A stretch of DNA of 64,000 nucleotides from Dentipellis sp. KUC8613 (taxonomy: Eukaryota > Basidiomycota > Agaricomycetes > Russulales > Hericiaceae), in assembly GCA_002286715.1 (NCBI GenBank), contig NSJX01000035.1, forward strand, positions 124,001-188,000, in the 5' to 3' direction. Under the pieces are notes generated by a model, which searched no databases, was not told the DNA's origin, and saw only the letters and a program-made list of their open reading frames with translations. Below are positions 33,463 to 43,843 of this stretch, piece after piece; position 1 is the stretch's first letter; every line of letters begins with the position of its first letter. The position numbers were made by a program, and so were the translations under genes.

Positions 33463-36280
33463 GTGGTACTGGTCGACGAGGTCGGTAGCTGCATGCAGCT
33501 ATTTCAAGCACGAGTACTTTGCCCGCGCTTGAGGGGTCGGAAGTTGCCGAGAATTCAACTTCAGCGGCGGGAGAAGCAGACGCGCCGCCGCGCGACCGTG
33601 ACAGTGCAGCCTAACACGCTCACTCTTGAACACCATTACGATTCCTGATAAGGCATCGTCTATTATAGACTCACCTTCAGTGCGAAAAAGTGCGCGCGTC
33701 GTCAGCAATCAGAGCTCCCGGTCGAGTCGATAAGCGTTGGCTTGAGGTATTGTGGGTTCGATCCCCACGGAATGTAGATTTTTACTCATTTTTAATTGAC
33801 CTGAACAAGGTCTTTGAAGGCAGATATTTGTTTGGGCCAAGTTTCTGAGGCTTTCCTAAGATAAGTCGAGAATATTCATAATTTTGTCAAAGCTGTATCT
33901 ACAGGGAAGTGAAATGGGTGCATCGACGGGCCCGCGAGGACCATCGGCCCGGGAGTTTTCCGGTTTGACCGTAGCGACTCCAGGAATCGTCTTGCCGTGC
34001 GACGCATCGGCTACTCCCTCCAAGTCGTGATGGTGTCCGACGAGCTCACAACTTGTGTCGGGTCCTCTTCCGAAACCTGGCCACTTGATTCTGTTAAAGA
34101 GAAACTATGCATCGAAGCATGCGGCGCGTTCGTTGGTCCAATGAAAGCCAAGGACTTTCTCGAGGCTTTCGTGCCTCCTCCCCCGGCGATGAAGGACGGA
34201 CGGCAGAGGACAATGCCCAGAGTTTCGTTCGAGAAGATGTCTGAAGCAACAAGCGAATCGGATCTGTATCCAAAATATGTGAGTATCTCGCAACGCTCGT
34301 TTCACTCTCTACTGACGAATGTGGAATTCCAGATCGAAGTCTGCGAGCAACTCGATGAGAATCATATCATGAGATACTACGACGCCCATGCCACATCCGA
34401 CCTACACGCAATTCCTTTCTGCTCTCCTCCGAGGGTGAGTCTGAATCCGGACGTCATGACATACCGCAGGGATCGGCTTCCCGGCGAGGACAGTTGTGCA
34501 ACGGATTTCTCTATTGCGGAGAGGGCAGACGTGCTCAAATTCAAGCACAATGCGGACCCTTTCGGAGACAACCCCAACGAAAGCAACTATCCATTTGAAG
34601 CATACACGAGATCTGGGAAGGACACTCGGGCCCAGATCACTGCTCACGCCGCGGCCGTGCTCGGGCTCCAGTTCCGCACATTCGTCTTCTCAGTGCTCAT
34701 CACAGGGTGTCTTGCACGTCTGATCCGCTGGGATCGGTCTGGAGCCATTGTTACCGAGGCTTTCAACTATCAGGACGACCCGGAGCCACTGGCGCAATTC
34801 CTCTGGCGGTACAACTTTCTGTCGCGCGCACAGCGCGGTTTCGACGAATCGGTCAAGGCAGTCGAGGCTACGGACGACACCCCTGACCTGTCTGAGGCTC
34901 TGGAAGCGCTGAAGGACTACATGCCCCCGAAATCGGATCTGTATCTACTCAGGATGATACCCTTGGGCCTGTCCTCTTCGCCACCGAATCAGCCGGGTTC
35001 GGCACTCTCGATGGCGAATCCAGACAAGCGAGCCTCACCTGGCGAGGAACCTGATCTATCTTCCAAGTACTATCATGCGCACAAATCGAACTTGAGCGAT
35101 GGCTGGGATTACTATGTGACCGCGCCGCGCATGACTCGGAGCATGAGCGACCGCAGTCCTTTCGGCCGGATAACCCGCTCGCTCTACGTTTACGATCGGG
35201 TTGCAAAGAGGGTGCGTCATCTGAAGGACACGAACCGGATCATTAGCCCCAGGCACACCGTCGAACACGAGATCATCAACGAGCTGGGCGAGAAGAAAGT
35301 CAGGCATATCAGCACGGTGCACGCAGCCTGGGACGTTGCCCCCAAGGGCGAATGCTACGATACTGTCACTCCCACCTTCTGCAACAACAAGTCTATCGAC
35401 CCTCAATTCGCGCCACCCGAGGTGGGGTACTTCAAAGCACAGAGGGTCTATCGGCACTACAGGCTCATAACGAACGAACTGGGGGTGCCGCTGTGGGTAT
35501 TCACAAATTGGAAACAGGTCATCAAAGCGTTGATAGATGCCATGGAAGGTAGATTATCACGTCCTTATGAGAGATCTAGTTGCTGACTTCTCGATGCATT
35601 CTTAGCGCTCGATGATGCCGAGAAAGCGGGATGGCGACACCGCGACGTGAGCGTAGGCAACGTTATGATCCATGGCGATCACGGGCTCCTTATCGATTGG
35701 GACGCCAGCCAGAGGTCCGCCGACATGAATTGCGGAAATCCGGCGAGGGTGCCAGATCTGACTGGCACTTGGCAATTCATGTCGTTACGACGGCTTCAAG
35801 ACTCCAGTGGTCGTCATGATGCTGTAGATGACCGTGAATCCATATTCTGGGTGCTCCTCTAATTACAGTGCTCACACGCTCTCACCGGATGCCCTGAAGA
35901 ACCTTCTTCAATTCATATTCAATGACAGCAGGTTCGAGGGTGGACATTATAAAGGTGGGAATGGGAAGGATCTGCTTTTCAAATCTGGGTTCGATGAGGA
36001 GCTTCCGGTCACATTTTTGCCGAAAGGACTTCATATCATTCTCAAGAACCTCCATCGTGCATTTGGAATCCGGCCCCCGACACCACCTAACATCGAAGGA
36101 TTGCCCAATGACGAGGTGAAGATGGAAATGAAATGCTATGAATTCCTTCTAGCGAGATACCGACGTCAATTTTCATCGTTGAACGATTCCAACTATGTTC
36201 GCTCGCTAATGGTGAAGGCTCTGAATCAATATGAATGGCCCATGCAAGGTCCCGTCGAGCACCCTCTCCCTCCTGACTAA
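33463..36280 (+). pseudogene. FunK1-type kinase, copy C, broken
   Basis: Remains of the N-terminal exon start about 33463 with an in-frame stop, and are cut at 33636/33637 by the 389-bp insertion. Coding sequence resumes at 34026; exon 1 ends 34278, exon 2 is 34333-35548 (1216 bp, as in D), exon 3 starts 35606 with WRHRDVSVGNVMI and LLIDWDASQRS intact. An 11-bp deletion at 35860/35861 (present in B: GGTTGGCCCTC) shifts the frame and produces a stop; the shifted frame continues as LKNLLQFIF...PVEHPLPPD and hits a second stop at 36278. The copy is mosaic: up to about 35190 like D, afterwards like B. Non-functional as a full kinase; an N-lobe fragment could still be expressed. Confidence 0.87.
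33637..34025 (+). mobile_element. 389-bp inserted element, copy 1 (in FunK1 C)
   Basis: Starts TACGATTCCTGATAAGGC and ends CTACTCCCTCCAAGT. Comparison with FunK1 D (AACACCATCGTGATGG) shows it was inserted after ACCAT with no target duplication, or one base T at most. Copy 2 is at 52051-52439 with, as far as I can read, the same sequence and the same length. It has a 10-bp subterminal inverted repeat (ACGATTCCTG at 33638, CAGGAATCGT about 40 bp from the right end) and a perfect tRNA-like T-arm, GTGGGTTCGATCCCCAC, whose GGTTCGATCCC fits a Pol III B box. No protein is encoded. Class unknown. Confidence 0.85.
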
Positions 36281-36849
36281 ATTGAATCTCAGACTACATC
36301 AACATGAGGTCCTGTAGCTCATTGGCTCTGGTTGCGGCACATCCACCGCTATTTTCGTACACGGTTCCTCAGGCAGGGCAAAAGTGATGCATACTGGCGA
36401 GCGTTCTGACTCAGAAGTAATGATGCGCTGTGCTACCGTTAACGAGAGCGACGAGGAAGGAGCAGGGGATGGGGAAGAAAAAGATGCGTCGCGGCGAGTC
36501 CCCTGCATCGCGACGGTTCTTTGCGTGTTATCTATCATTCGTTTTGCACTTGTTGTCACTCACCTGACGCTTTGCTCATCATTCGTTGGCTGTTGCTTTC
36601 GTTCGTTATTATTTCTTTCCGTGGAAGATGCCTACCGCGTGGTAGATATCCCCAGACTAGATTCATATTGTAAAATATACACACGTCTCAAGTCATGCAA
36701 GGCTCGCGCTCGGTGAGGTAAGCGAAACTACGATAACTAATTGCCTGAAATATCATTTGGTGGAAAATGCAACACAAAACGCGCATCACTCACGGCATGA
36801 ACACAGTCAAAAAACGGGCCCGTAACGTGAAAAGCCACGGAATCTCCAG
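36281..36849. other. FunK1 C degenerate C-terminus and 3' flank
   Basis: After the stop at 36280 degenerate homology to the FunK1 B tail continues (GAGAGCGACGAGGAAGG near 36446), then the repeated flank with CGTGGAAGATGCC and GTAAAATATACACA. No other gene. Confidence 0.65.
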
Positions 36850-37290
36850 CTAGCGTAGCTCTACACCCAGCCCGCGCCTGGTCTTTAGTACGCCAGGCGC
36901 GTCCGTCACGTCTGTGTCCGTCGGCATGCCGTACTCGAGTACTCGGACGGCACTAGGAGATACATGCCTGCGGCTTTCGCGGCGCGTGCAAGGGGTAACC
37001 GCACGTGCAGCTGAAGGTGTGAGGCGGTCGAGAAGACGGCGTTGGTGCTGCTGAGGGCGGCCATGAGTGAGGTAAAGGAGGCATAGTCGACGATGGCGAG
37101 GCGCACGGAAGAGGGTGGAGGTGAGTCGAGATTGCATTGTTGCTGGAATAGTGTTGCAGGAAGGCACAAGCGAGAGATACCTCTGCTGAGGTCTTCGGAA
37201 GAGAAGGCAGCCTGTGAGTCCCCAAGAGGGAGCTTTAGTTCAAGTGTGACACGGAGAGTGTTGTTTCCAGCTGAGGATTGGACAAATGCT
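36850..37290 (-). pseudogene. NmrA-like reductase remnant, copy 4
   Basis: On the minus strand two overlapping frames preserve exon-2 homology: VDYASFTSLMAALSSTNAVF, HLQLHVRLPLARAAKAAG and LVPSEYSS in one frame, then TDVTDAPGVLKTRRGL in another, ending in a stop at 36850. Exons 1, 3 and 4 are absent and about 130 bp of foreign or expanded sequence interrupts the start of exon 2. The residues are closest to copy 3 at 20076 (ARAAKAAG, DVPGVLRTKR), so this is probably a fragment of that lineage. Confidence 0.8.
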
Positions 37291-37600
37291 ACACTGAGTG
37301 AGATAAACCAGAAGCACGAAGTGGCAAAGGGGGTTCTCACGGCACTGGTCAATCGATAAATTCGTCGCACAGAGTACGTGGGATCTGCTGACGCCGTGAT
37401 GAATACTGCGTCGGCGAGATGCCCCCCGCGTCTTCCACGAGAGAACTCTCCGAGTCGGATCGCGAGAAACGATCTTTGATGAGCTCGGGAATCTTGTTAA
37501 GACGGATTAACTGATATTTTTCAAGCCAGACTGGCCTTGAAAGAACATAATGGAATGCATTCGAGAAAAAAAACTCACGTTCGGCATAATGTGTGGCCGT
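37291..37600. other. Intergenic, no supported gene
   Basis: Short stretch between the NmrA remnant and the duplicated FunK1 promoter. Nothing recognised. Confidence 0.5.
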
Positions 37601-37890
37601 CGAAAGCGACGGGGAGCGTTCGGCTCGTTCCATTTGCAGAGATGCAGCCGCAATCGATTATGAACAATGGGAGATATGTTGAAATTCGGACGCGGCCGCG
37701 TCTCGGCATGTGCTGCTGATACAATGAGGTTAGACAAAGGGACGTCCACAGGCCACAATGACGAATTTCAATTTACCATGTATATAAGACCGAAGCTGAT
37801 CGCTCACTGTCCCCTCGCTCACCAGCTCCCTCACCCTGCTCCTCTGTGCCCTCGACGTTATCCTCACTCCTCACATCTTGAATACCTACG
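37600..37890 (+). repeat. Duplicated FunK1 promoter region (copy at gene B)
   Basis: Inverted counterpart of 18200-18490. It has a TATATAAG box at 37791-37798 and the same spacing to the ATG at 37891 as in gene A. Confidence 0.75.
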
Positions 37891-38043
37891 ATGGCCCCCA
37901 AACCACGCAAGGGCTCGTCCCGCGCATCTGTCGACCAAGGACCAGACATTCCGCCTTCAGGCGAACGTTTGATAAAGCCCATTCCTCGCAGGAATGATAG
38001 CGCCGCGCACGTAGGGGACGACGGGGTCGACGGCACTGGCAGC

Positions 38044-38052
38044 AGCTCAGCC
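38044..38052. repeat. Target-site duplication, left
   Basis: AGCTCAGCC, matched by the same nine bases at 39591-39599. FunK1 A has this sequence once (GGCAGCAGCTCAGCCATT), which confirms that it is a target duplication. Confidence 0.88.
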
Positions 38053-38131
38053 TAGACTGGTGACCGAGTCTCTAGACAAAATTGTGCAATGACGGACAAG
38101 TCGAGTATTGCATGTCTAGAGACTGGTATAT

Positions 38132-38164
38132 CTCGGAGTGGCGTGGCAGGTCGCTACCTTATCT
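38132..38164 (+). repeat. Inverted repeat of the element, left
   Basis: Perfect 33-bp match to the reverse complement of 39545-39577. Diverged similarity extends to about 38195. Confidence 0.85.
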
Positions 38165-39544
38165 CTCGAAACCTCACGTGCAAAAGCACGTGCACTCGAC
38201 GCGTCTGAATGGCCTCGCCGTCGCTGGTCATACCTACCGTGTCCCACGTCCTCCCTATTGCCCCAGCATTTCATAGACTCGTATAATGATGCTTTAACTA
38301 ATCTTATAAATTATTGACACTATGGAACATGAAATAGACGATCATTTGGCCCATATTGTATCCCCTCCGGCCTTTACTCCTCAATTTCGGCAAACTCTCG
38401 CGAAGATATCCAGTTCTGCACCACAAAATGCGGAAAATGTGTATTGATCAACTTACAAGGCATCCAATGGAAAGATAATCCTTCGGGGAGACCAGATTAA
38501 AAACAGCCATTCACTTTCAGGAAGGCAGGGATTCCGTCAAGACTCAAGATTGCCCAGACAGGCTCTCGGAAAATCATGCAAATAATCGTCGCTGCGCTTT
38601 TGAACCCAGGCCGAATCGTCGTCGTGCTATGACCTTTGAAGCGGCTTCAACATGCTATGGTCTTCTTTCGCTTTTGGCTCAAACTACTGAAAAGCTAATT
38701 ATTGCCTTACTACAGGCCACAGGATTCAATTCCTTTGCCGGGATACAGGCGATTGCAACGAACGAAGACCTACATAATGATTTTGAAGCTTGGAAGGTAA
38801 GTTACAGCCTCGCCTCTCGCATTTTGACCTGCCGACTGGGGTGAGCGTCCTGGTGACGGCCACTATGCACGCGGATACACGCGGGCGAAACGCAGGGCAC
38901 TGTGTGCATAGACCTCCGGTGAGCACTCGCACATGCAAATGCATCAAAAACAAAGACTCACATCTGCAGACACGAGCAGATGGCGCGCAGACGCTATGCA
39001 CGCAAATATGCGCGGGCACGGTGGCAAATACTATGTGCAGAGACAGCTGGTGAGCCAGTAGAAGATGAAAGAGATGTGTCTGGCCACACAATATTGCCAT
39101 ACATAAAATTATCCTGCGTCGTCGCCGCTGCCCACGATACACTGGGTCGCCGCGTGCTCGGTCGGCCGGGGTTACTGCGAGCCTGAGGTTTGAATGGAGT
39201 GGGAAAAAATGGAAGACTCGCAGGAATGAAGACTCCAGGAGCGGGCGGTGGTGTGTGTTGCGAGTGCTCCAGCAGTGATTGTAGGCTGAGGTACACCGAA
39301 ATGCATGTTCTCAAAAGTCACAGAATCGCGAGAACCGCGTTTGGCTGGTCTAAACGTCTCAGCAGAGGTGAGAAATGGACGAAACAATGGTAAACCCGAA
39401 GGCCTTTGTCTGTTTGGGTCTAACACCTTGATATTTGTGGTCATAACGACGGTACGAGTACAAGGGTAGGAAGACGATGCGACTGCGCGCGACTTGGCCG
39501 CTAGAATTCGATGCGTGCACGTGATTTTTCACGTGCGTTTTTGT

Positions 39545-39577
39545 AGATAAGGTAGCGACCTGCCACGCCACTCCGAG
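39545..39577 (-). repeat. Inverted repeat of the element, right
   Basis: Reverse complement of 38132-38164; it ends 13 bp from the right boundary of the element. Confidence 0.85.
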
Positions 39578-39590
39578 TTGTACTAGCCTA

Positions 39591-39599
39591 AGCTCAGCC
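39591..39599. repeat. Target-site duplication, right
   Basis: AGCTCAGCC; FunK1 coding sequence continues with ATCCCAAGCACGAGTCTGCC, homologous to FunK1 A at the same position. Confidence 0.88.
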
Positions 39600-42171
39600 A
39601 TCCCAAGCACGAGTCTGCCGGCGCCTAGTATCCCGGATGATCCGGAAGATGCCGAGGATCATTCGACCTCAGCGGCAGGCATAGCAAACGCGCCGTCGCG
39701 CTCGGGAGTGGCTCAGTTGAACACCATGGTGTCCAACAAACTCGCTAGTCACCTTGGATTCACTTCCACGTATCATCCCCTCGATGTTGTCAAAGAGAAA
39801 ATGTACACAGAGTCTTGCAGCGCGTTCCTCGGTCCCATGGACCCCAGAGATTTTCTCAAGGCCTTCGTTCCTCCGCCCGCGGCGCAGGTGAACGGACAGC
39901 AGAGGAAGATACCTGAGGTTTCGTTCAAGGATGTGTCCAAATCGACTAATGAGCATCAGATGTATAAGCCTTTTGTGAGCTTTTATCACTTTACATTCTG
40001 GTCTCTATTGACGCATTTGAAATACTAGATCAAGATCTGCGAGAAACTCGACGAAGACAACGTCATGAGGTTTTATGATACCCATGCCACTTCAGATCTG
40101 CGCACAGTTCCCTCTGGCTCTCCAGAAAGGGAAGGCCTCAGTCCCGACATCATGACATATCGTCGCACGAGATGTCCAAAGAATGGCCGCTTGACAGACT
40201 TCTGTCTCGCGGAGAGGGCGGACGAATTCAAATTCAAGACTGACAAGGATCCTTTCGACGACAAACCCAATAAAAGCGACTTTCCATTCGAATCATGCAC
40301 TTTAGCTGGAAAGAACACTCGGGGACAAATCACGGCCTACGCCGCGGCCATGCTCGAGCTCCAGTTTCGCACTTTCGTGTTTTCCATTTTCATCATGGGC
40401 GACTTTGCACGTCTGATACGCTGGGATCGCTCCGGGGCCATCGTAACTAGGGCTTTCAACTATCAAGACGACCCCGAACCGCTGGCACAATTCATCTGGC
40501 GATACAATTTCCTTTCTCGTGCACAGCGGGGTTTCGACGAATCGGTCAAGGTGATCGAGATTACGGACAACACCACTGACCTCTCGGAGGCTCGAAAGGA
40601 GCTTAGGAAGTACGTCCCTCCGAAGGTAGACCAGAACCAGGAGATATTTCTCCTTAGGATGATACCCTTGTCAACTTCGAGCGAACCTTTACCTCTTTCG
40701 GGCCAAGCTCCATCCGGACCTTCGATACCCCCCACACGATCTTTCTACGCGCACGATCCTAGGTCTACAGACGGGTGGGATTATTATGTGACTGCGCCGC
40801 ACATGAGCGACCGCGGTCCTTTCGGCCGGATGACCCGCTCGCTCTACGTTTACGATCGGGTCGCGAAGAGGGTGCGTCATCTGAAGGACACGAACCGGAT
40901 CATCAGTCCCAAGCACACCGTCGAACACGAGATTATCAACGAACTGGGCGAGAAGAAGGTCAGGCATATCAGCACGGTACACGCAGCCTGGGACGTTGCG
41001 ACCAAGGGCGAATGCTACGATACTGTCACTCCCACCTTCTGCAACAACAAGTCCATCGACCCTCAATTCGCGCCACCCGAGGTGGGGTATTTCAAAGCAC
41101 AGAGGGTCTATCGGCACTACAGGCTCATAACGAACGAACTGGGGGTGCCGCTGTGGGTATTCACAAATTGGAAACAGGTCATCAGAGCGTTGATAGATGC
41201 CATGGAAGGTAGATTATCACGTCCTTCGTGAGAGACCTACTCGCTGACTTCTCGTTTTAGCGCTCGATGATGCCGAGAAAGCGGGATGGCGCCACCGCGA
41301 CGTGAGCGTAGGCAACGTTATGATCCATGGCGATCACGGGCTCCTTATCGATTGGGACGCCAGCCAGAGGTCCGCCGACATGAATTGCGGAAATCCGGCG
41401 AGGGTGCCAGATCTGACTGGCACTTGGCAATTCATGTCGTTACGACGGCTCAGAGATTCCAGCGGTCGTCATGACTCTGTGGATGACCTCGAGTCCGTAT
41501 TCTGGGTGCTTCTCTGGTTGGCCCTCAATTACAGTGTTCATACGCTCCCACCGGACGCTCTGAAGAACCTTCTTCAATTCACGTTCGACGACAGCAGGTT
41601 CGAGGGTGGACATTATAAAGGTGGGAATGGGAAGGATCTACTGTTCAGATCGGGGTTCAACGAGCGGCTGCCAACCAACTTTTTGCCGCAAGGTCTACAC
41701 GCCATTCTCAAAATCCTCCATCATGCTTTCAAAATCCAGCCTCCGGCACCACTCGATATCGAAGGCTTGCCCGACTATGTTGCAGAGATAGAAAAGAACG
41801 ACTACGAGGATCTTCTGTCGAAATATCGACGTCAGCTGGCATTATTGAAGGATTCGACCTATCTTCGCTCGCTGCTGCTGAGGACTCTAGAGCAATATGA
41901 ATGGCCTACGCAAGGTCCTGTCGAGCACCCTCTTCCCCCCGACGACAAAGGATCTCAGACGACACCAACATGGTCGAGCAGCAGGTCCGGTAGCTTACCG
42001 TCTCGGGTCGCGGAACATCCACCGCCATTCCCGAACACGCTTGCTTCTGGTAGCTCAGGGAGGGCGAAAGTGATGCGAACTGGTGTCTCTTCTGACTCGA
42101 AAGTGGTGACCCACTATGATACTATGGACGAGAGCGACGAAGAAGGGGAAGACGAAGACGAAGACGCCTGA

Positions 42172-43260
42172 ATGCCCTGGGCAGCGAAGGATATTTGCAC
42201 GTTATCCATCATCCATGTTACTATTGTTGACACTTACTTGCCGCTTCGTTCATGAGCATTACGATAATCGTTCGTGGTCTATTGTTTTCATTCTAATTTT
42301 GCTTTCTTTCTGTGGAAGATACCCGCTACGCGGAAGATACCTGTAGACTAGATTCGTAATGTAAAATTTACACATGTGAACTACTAGCTGCGATTGCCCG
42401 AAAGACTCCTGGAACGCTGATAGTCGTACCGATGGCCTAGGGCTCTGTTCTCTTGCTCCTCTCGCTCCTTCGAGTCCGGGCCGACCCATCTGGTATCTGG
42501 TCCTGGAAGAGCGCCCCCGCGAAACCGAGCAGTGCGCGCGTGAGCACGACTGTACTGTACTGCGTCCATTGCGACAGACGTCGCAGACCCCCAGGTCTTC
42601 TGAAGATAGGCCAGGCACCCTTCCTGAACTCGTCCTCCGCGTCGGAGATAGACTTAACGCATATCTTGGCCTCCAGTATCCGCGTAGCACCGAAGAATCC
42701 GGGCGTAAGGCTTGGCGCACCGGACATGGCGGCCCGTTGGCCTTGAACTCTACGGACGGGAGCTCGTCGTAATGCGCGAATGGGGTAAACATTTCTTCTG
42801 GCGGGTATCCAAGGCAAAGGGATGGAGCGCGCGTTGTCTGAGGTGAGTGAGGTGAGAATCAGAAGAATCAGAAGATTAGACGTTGGGATCTTGTCCTACA
42901 TGATGCATAGGAAAGAGCCCAATTCCACGGATCGGTCGCGAAGTCACTGGGGCGACAAGCGGCTTCTCGAAGCACAGCTTGCTCGGCTAGACTCAGTCTA
43001 TCCAATCCTGGTGCATGGGAAGTAATACAACCCGCGCAGAAGATGGGGGTCCTCTAGAGTGGCGGTGATGAGGGTACAAAGTACCCGCAGCGCGCGCAGG
43101 AACTCGAGGAGGTAGCCGCTGCGAGCGCAGTCTCCAGATCGCGTGATGGATCGGAAATCTGCCAAAGAGCGGGCCTCCGCCGCTTATGCATAGTCTGCGT
43201 ATGAATGGCATGTTGCGCTGCAAATGCTCACGCCGGGCTTGAATGACTTCGAAGACTCAT
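42172..43260. repeat. Duplicated 3' flank of FunK1 B with decayed unidentified gene
   Basis: The first 200 bp repeat the FunK1 A and D flanks (CGTGGAAGATACC..., TACCTGTAGACTAGA, TGTAAAATTTACACATGTGAA). The rest matches 30420-31560. Minus-strand frames here are longer than in the other copy (about 42792-42259 and 42817-42437, with ICVKSISDAEDEFRKGAWP) but overlap and do not assemble into a gene I can name. It may be the less decayed copy of one minus-strand gene. Confidence 0.6.
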
Positions 43261-43843
43261 TAGTTTCTAGACTCTTGTCTGTGAGAACAGACGGATTCTC
43301 GTACCAATGCCTCCCATCCCTTTTCCGCGCGCATAGATAAGCACGGAAGACCGCCTACGAGCAGATATCGCAGGTAACAGGGGACAGCCCGTAGAGGCCC
43401 ATGCTGTCGCGTCTGTCGTCCGCTCAGGCTTTGCTCACGACCATATGCATCAAGGAGGTAAGCGCGAACCACCGAAGTGATCTTGGCAGGCTTGGAAGTG
43501 AACGATACAGAAACTTGTCATTATTTGTGTGTGCTGATGATCTTCGATATGTCGGCGATGTATGTGGATCCATTGCATGCAGTCGTGCGCGACGGCGTGC
43601 ATAGGAAAGTGCGGATAATGGTGTATCAAGCGTGGGAGAGCCCGCGGCGATTCCATATGCGCGTCTATCAATACGACAATACGTTTCCGAGTCTGGAGAC
43701 TATTGTCAACTGTAACAGGCTTTCTCAGATTGAGAACAGGAAGACATGTACATTATTCACAAGAGCTTTTTATGAGAAACAGAACGCACAGATTTCGAAC
43801 CCCTCTTGTGCTCTCGTGACTTCCGGGGCCACAACCTCAACCT
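43261..43843. other. Intergenic region downstream of F-box gene
   Basis: A plus-strand open frame starts about 43477 and runs into the antisense of the F-box exon 3. It lacks any motif, so I do not call it a gene. Confidence 0.5.

Larger units (their letters stand above)
31950..36720 (+). repeat. Segmental duplication, block 2 (decayed methyltransferase + FunK1 C)
   Basis: Second copy of the block at 25560-30420. The upstream part and the methyltransferase are strongly diverged while the 5' two thirds of the kinase coding region is almost identical to block 1, which points to later gene conversion of the kinase segment. Confidence 0.82.
38053..39590. mobile_element. 1538-bp nonautonomous DNA transposon-like element (MULE-like?)
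   Basis: Flanked by a 9-bp target duplication. The outermost bases are roughly inverted (TAGACTGGT on the left, TAGGCTAGT read inward from the right). A 33-bp perfect inverted repeat, CTCGGAGTGGCGTGGCAGGT..., lies at 38132-38164 and 39545-39577, and similarity continues inward over two CACGTG hexamers on each side. The left end has 66 additional bases containing a hairpin (AGTCTCTAGACA...TGTCTAGAGACT). No transposase frame is visible. Nine-base duplications with long inverted repeats are typical of Mutator-like elements, but the superfamily is inference. Confidence 0.85.
37891..42171 (+). pseudogene. FunK1-type kinase, copy B, interrupted by a 1.5-kb element
   Basis: Starts MAPKPRKGSSRASVDQGPDI at 37891 and runs to 38052, where the inserted element (38053-39590) brings an immediate stop. 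Kinase sequence resumes at 39600 after the target duplication. Exon 1 continues to 39974; exons 2 and 3 are 40029-41208 and 41261-42171. Everything outside the element stays in one consistent frame: 162 + 375 bp for exon 1, with 1180 and 911 bp for the others. Catalytic loop WRHRDVSVGNVMI, LLIDWDASQRS and TGTWQFMSLRRL are intact and the tail is acidic (ESDEEGEDEDEDA). As it stands the normal start is separated from the kinase domain, so the gene is disrupted; a shorter product from an internal start such as the ATG at 39726 remains possible. Confidence 0.88.

Noticed and set aside
33753..33775. A tRNA gene within the 389-bp element
   Set aside because: The T-arm GTGGGTTCGATCCCCAC is perfect, but I find no matching acceptor stem or convincing D and anticodon arms upstream, and both copies are equally incomplete. 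Kept only as a B-box-like feature.
38629..39142. Possible protein inside the 1538-bp element
   Set aside because: Frames on both strands are short, overlap and lack transposase signatures such as a DDE motif or zinc finger.
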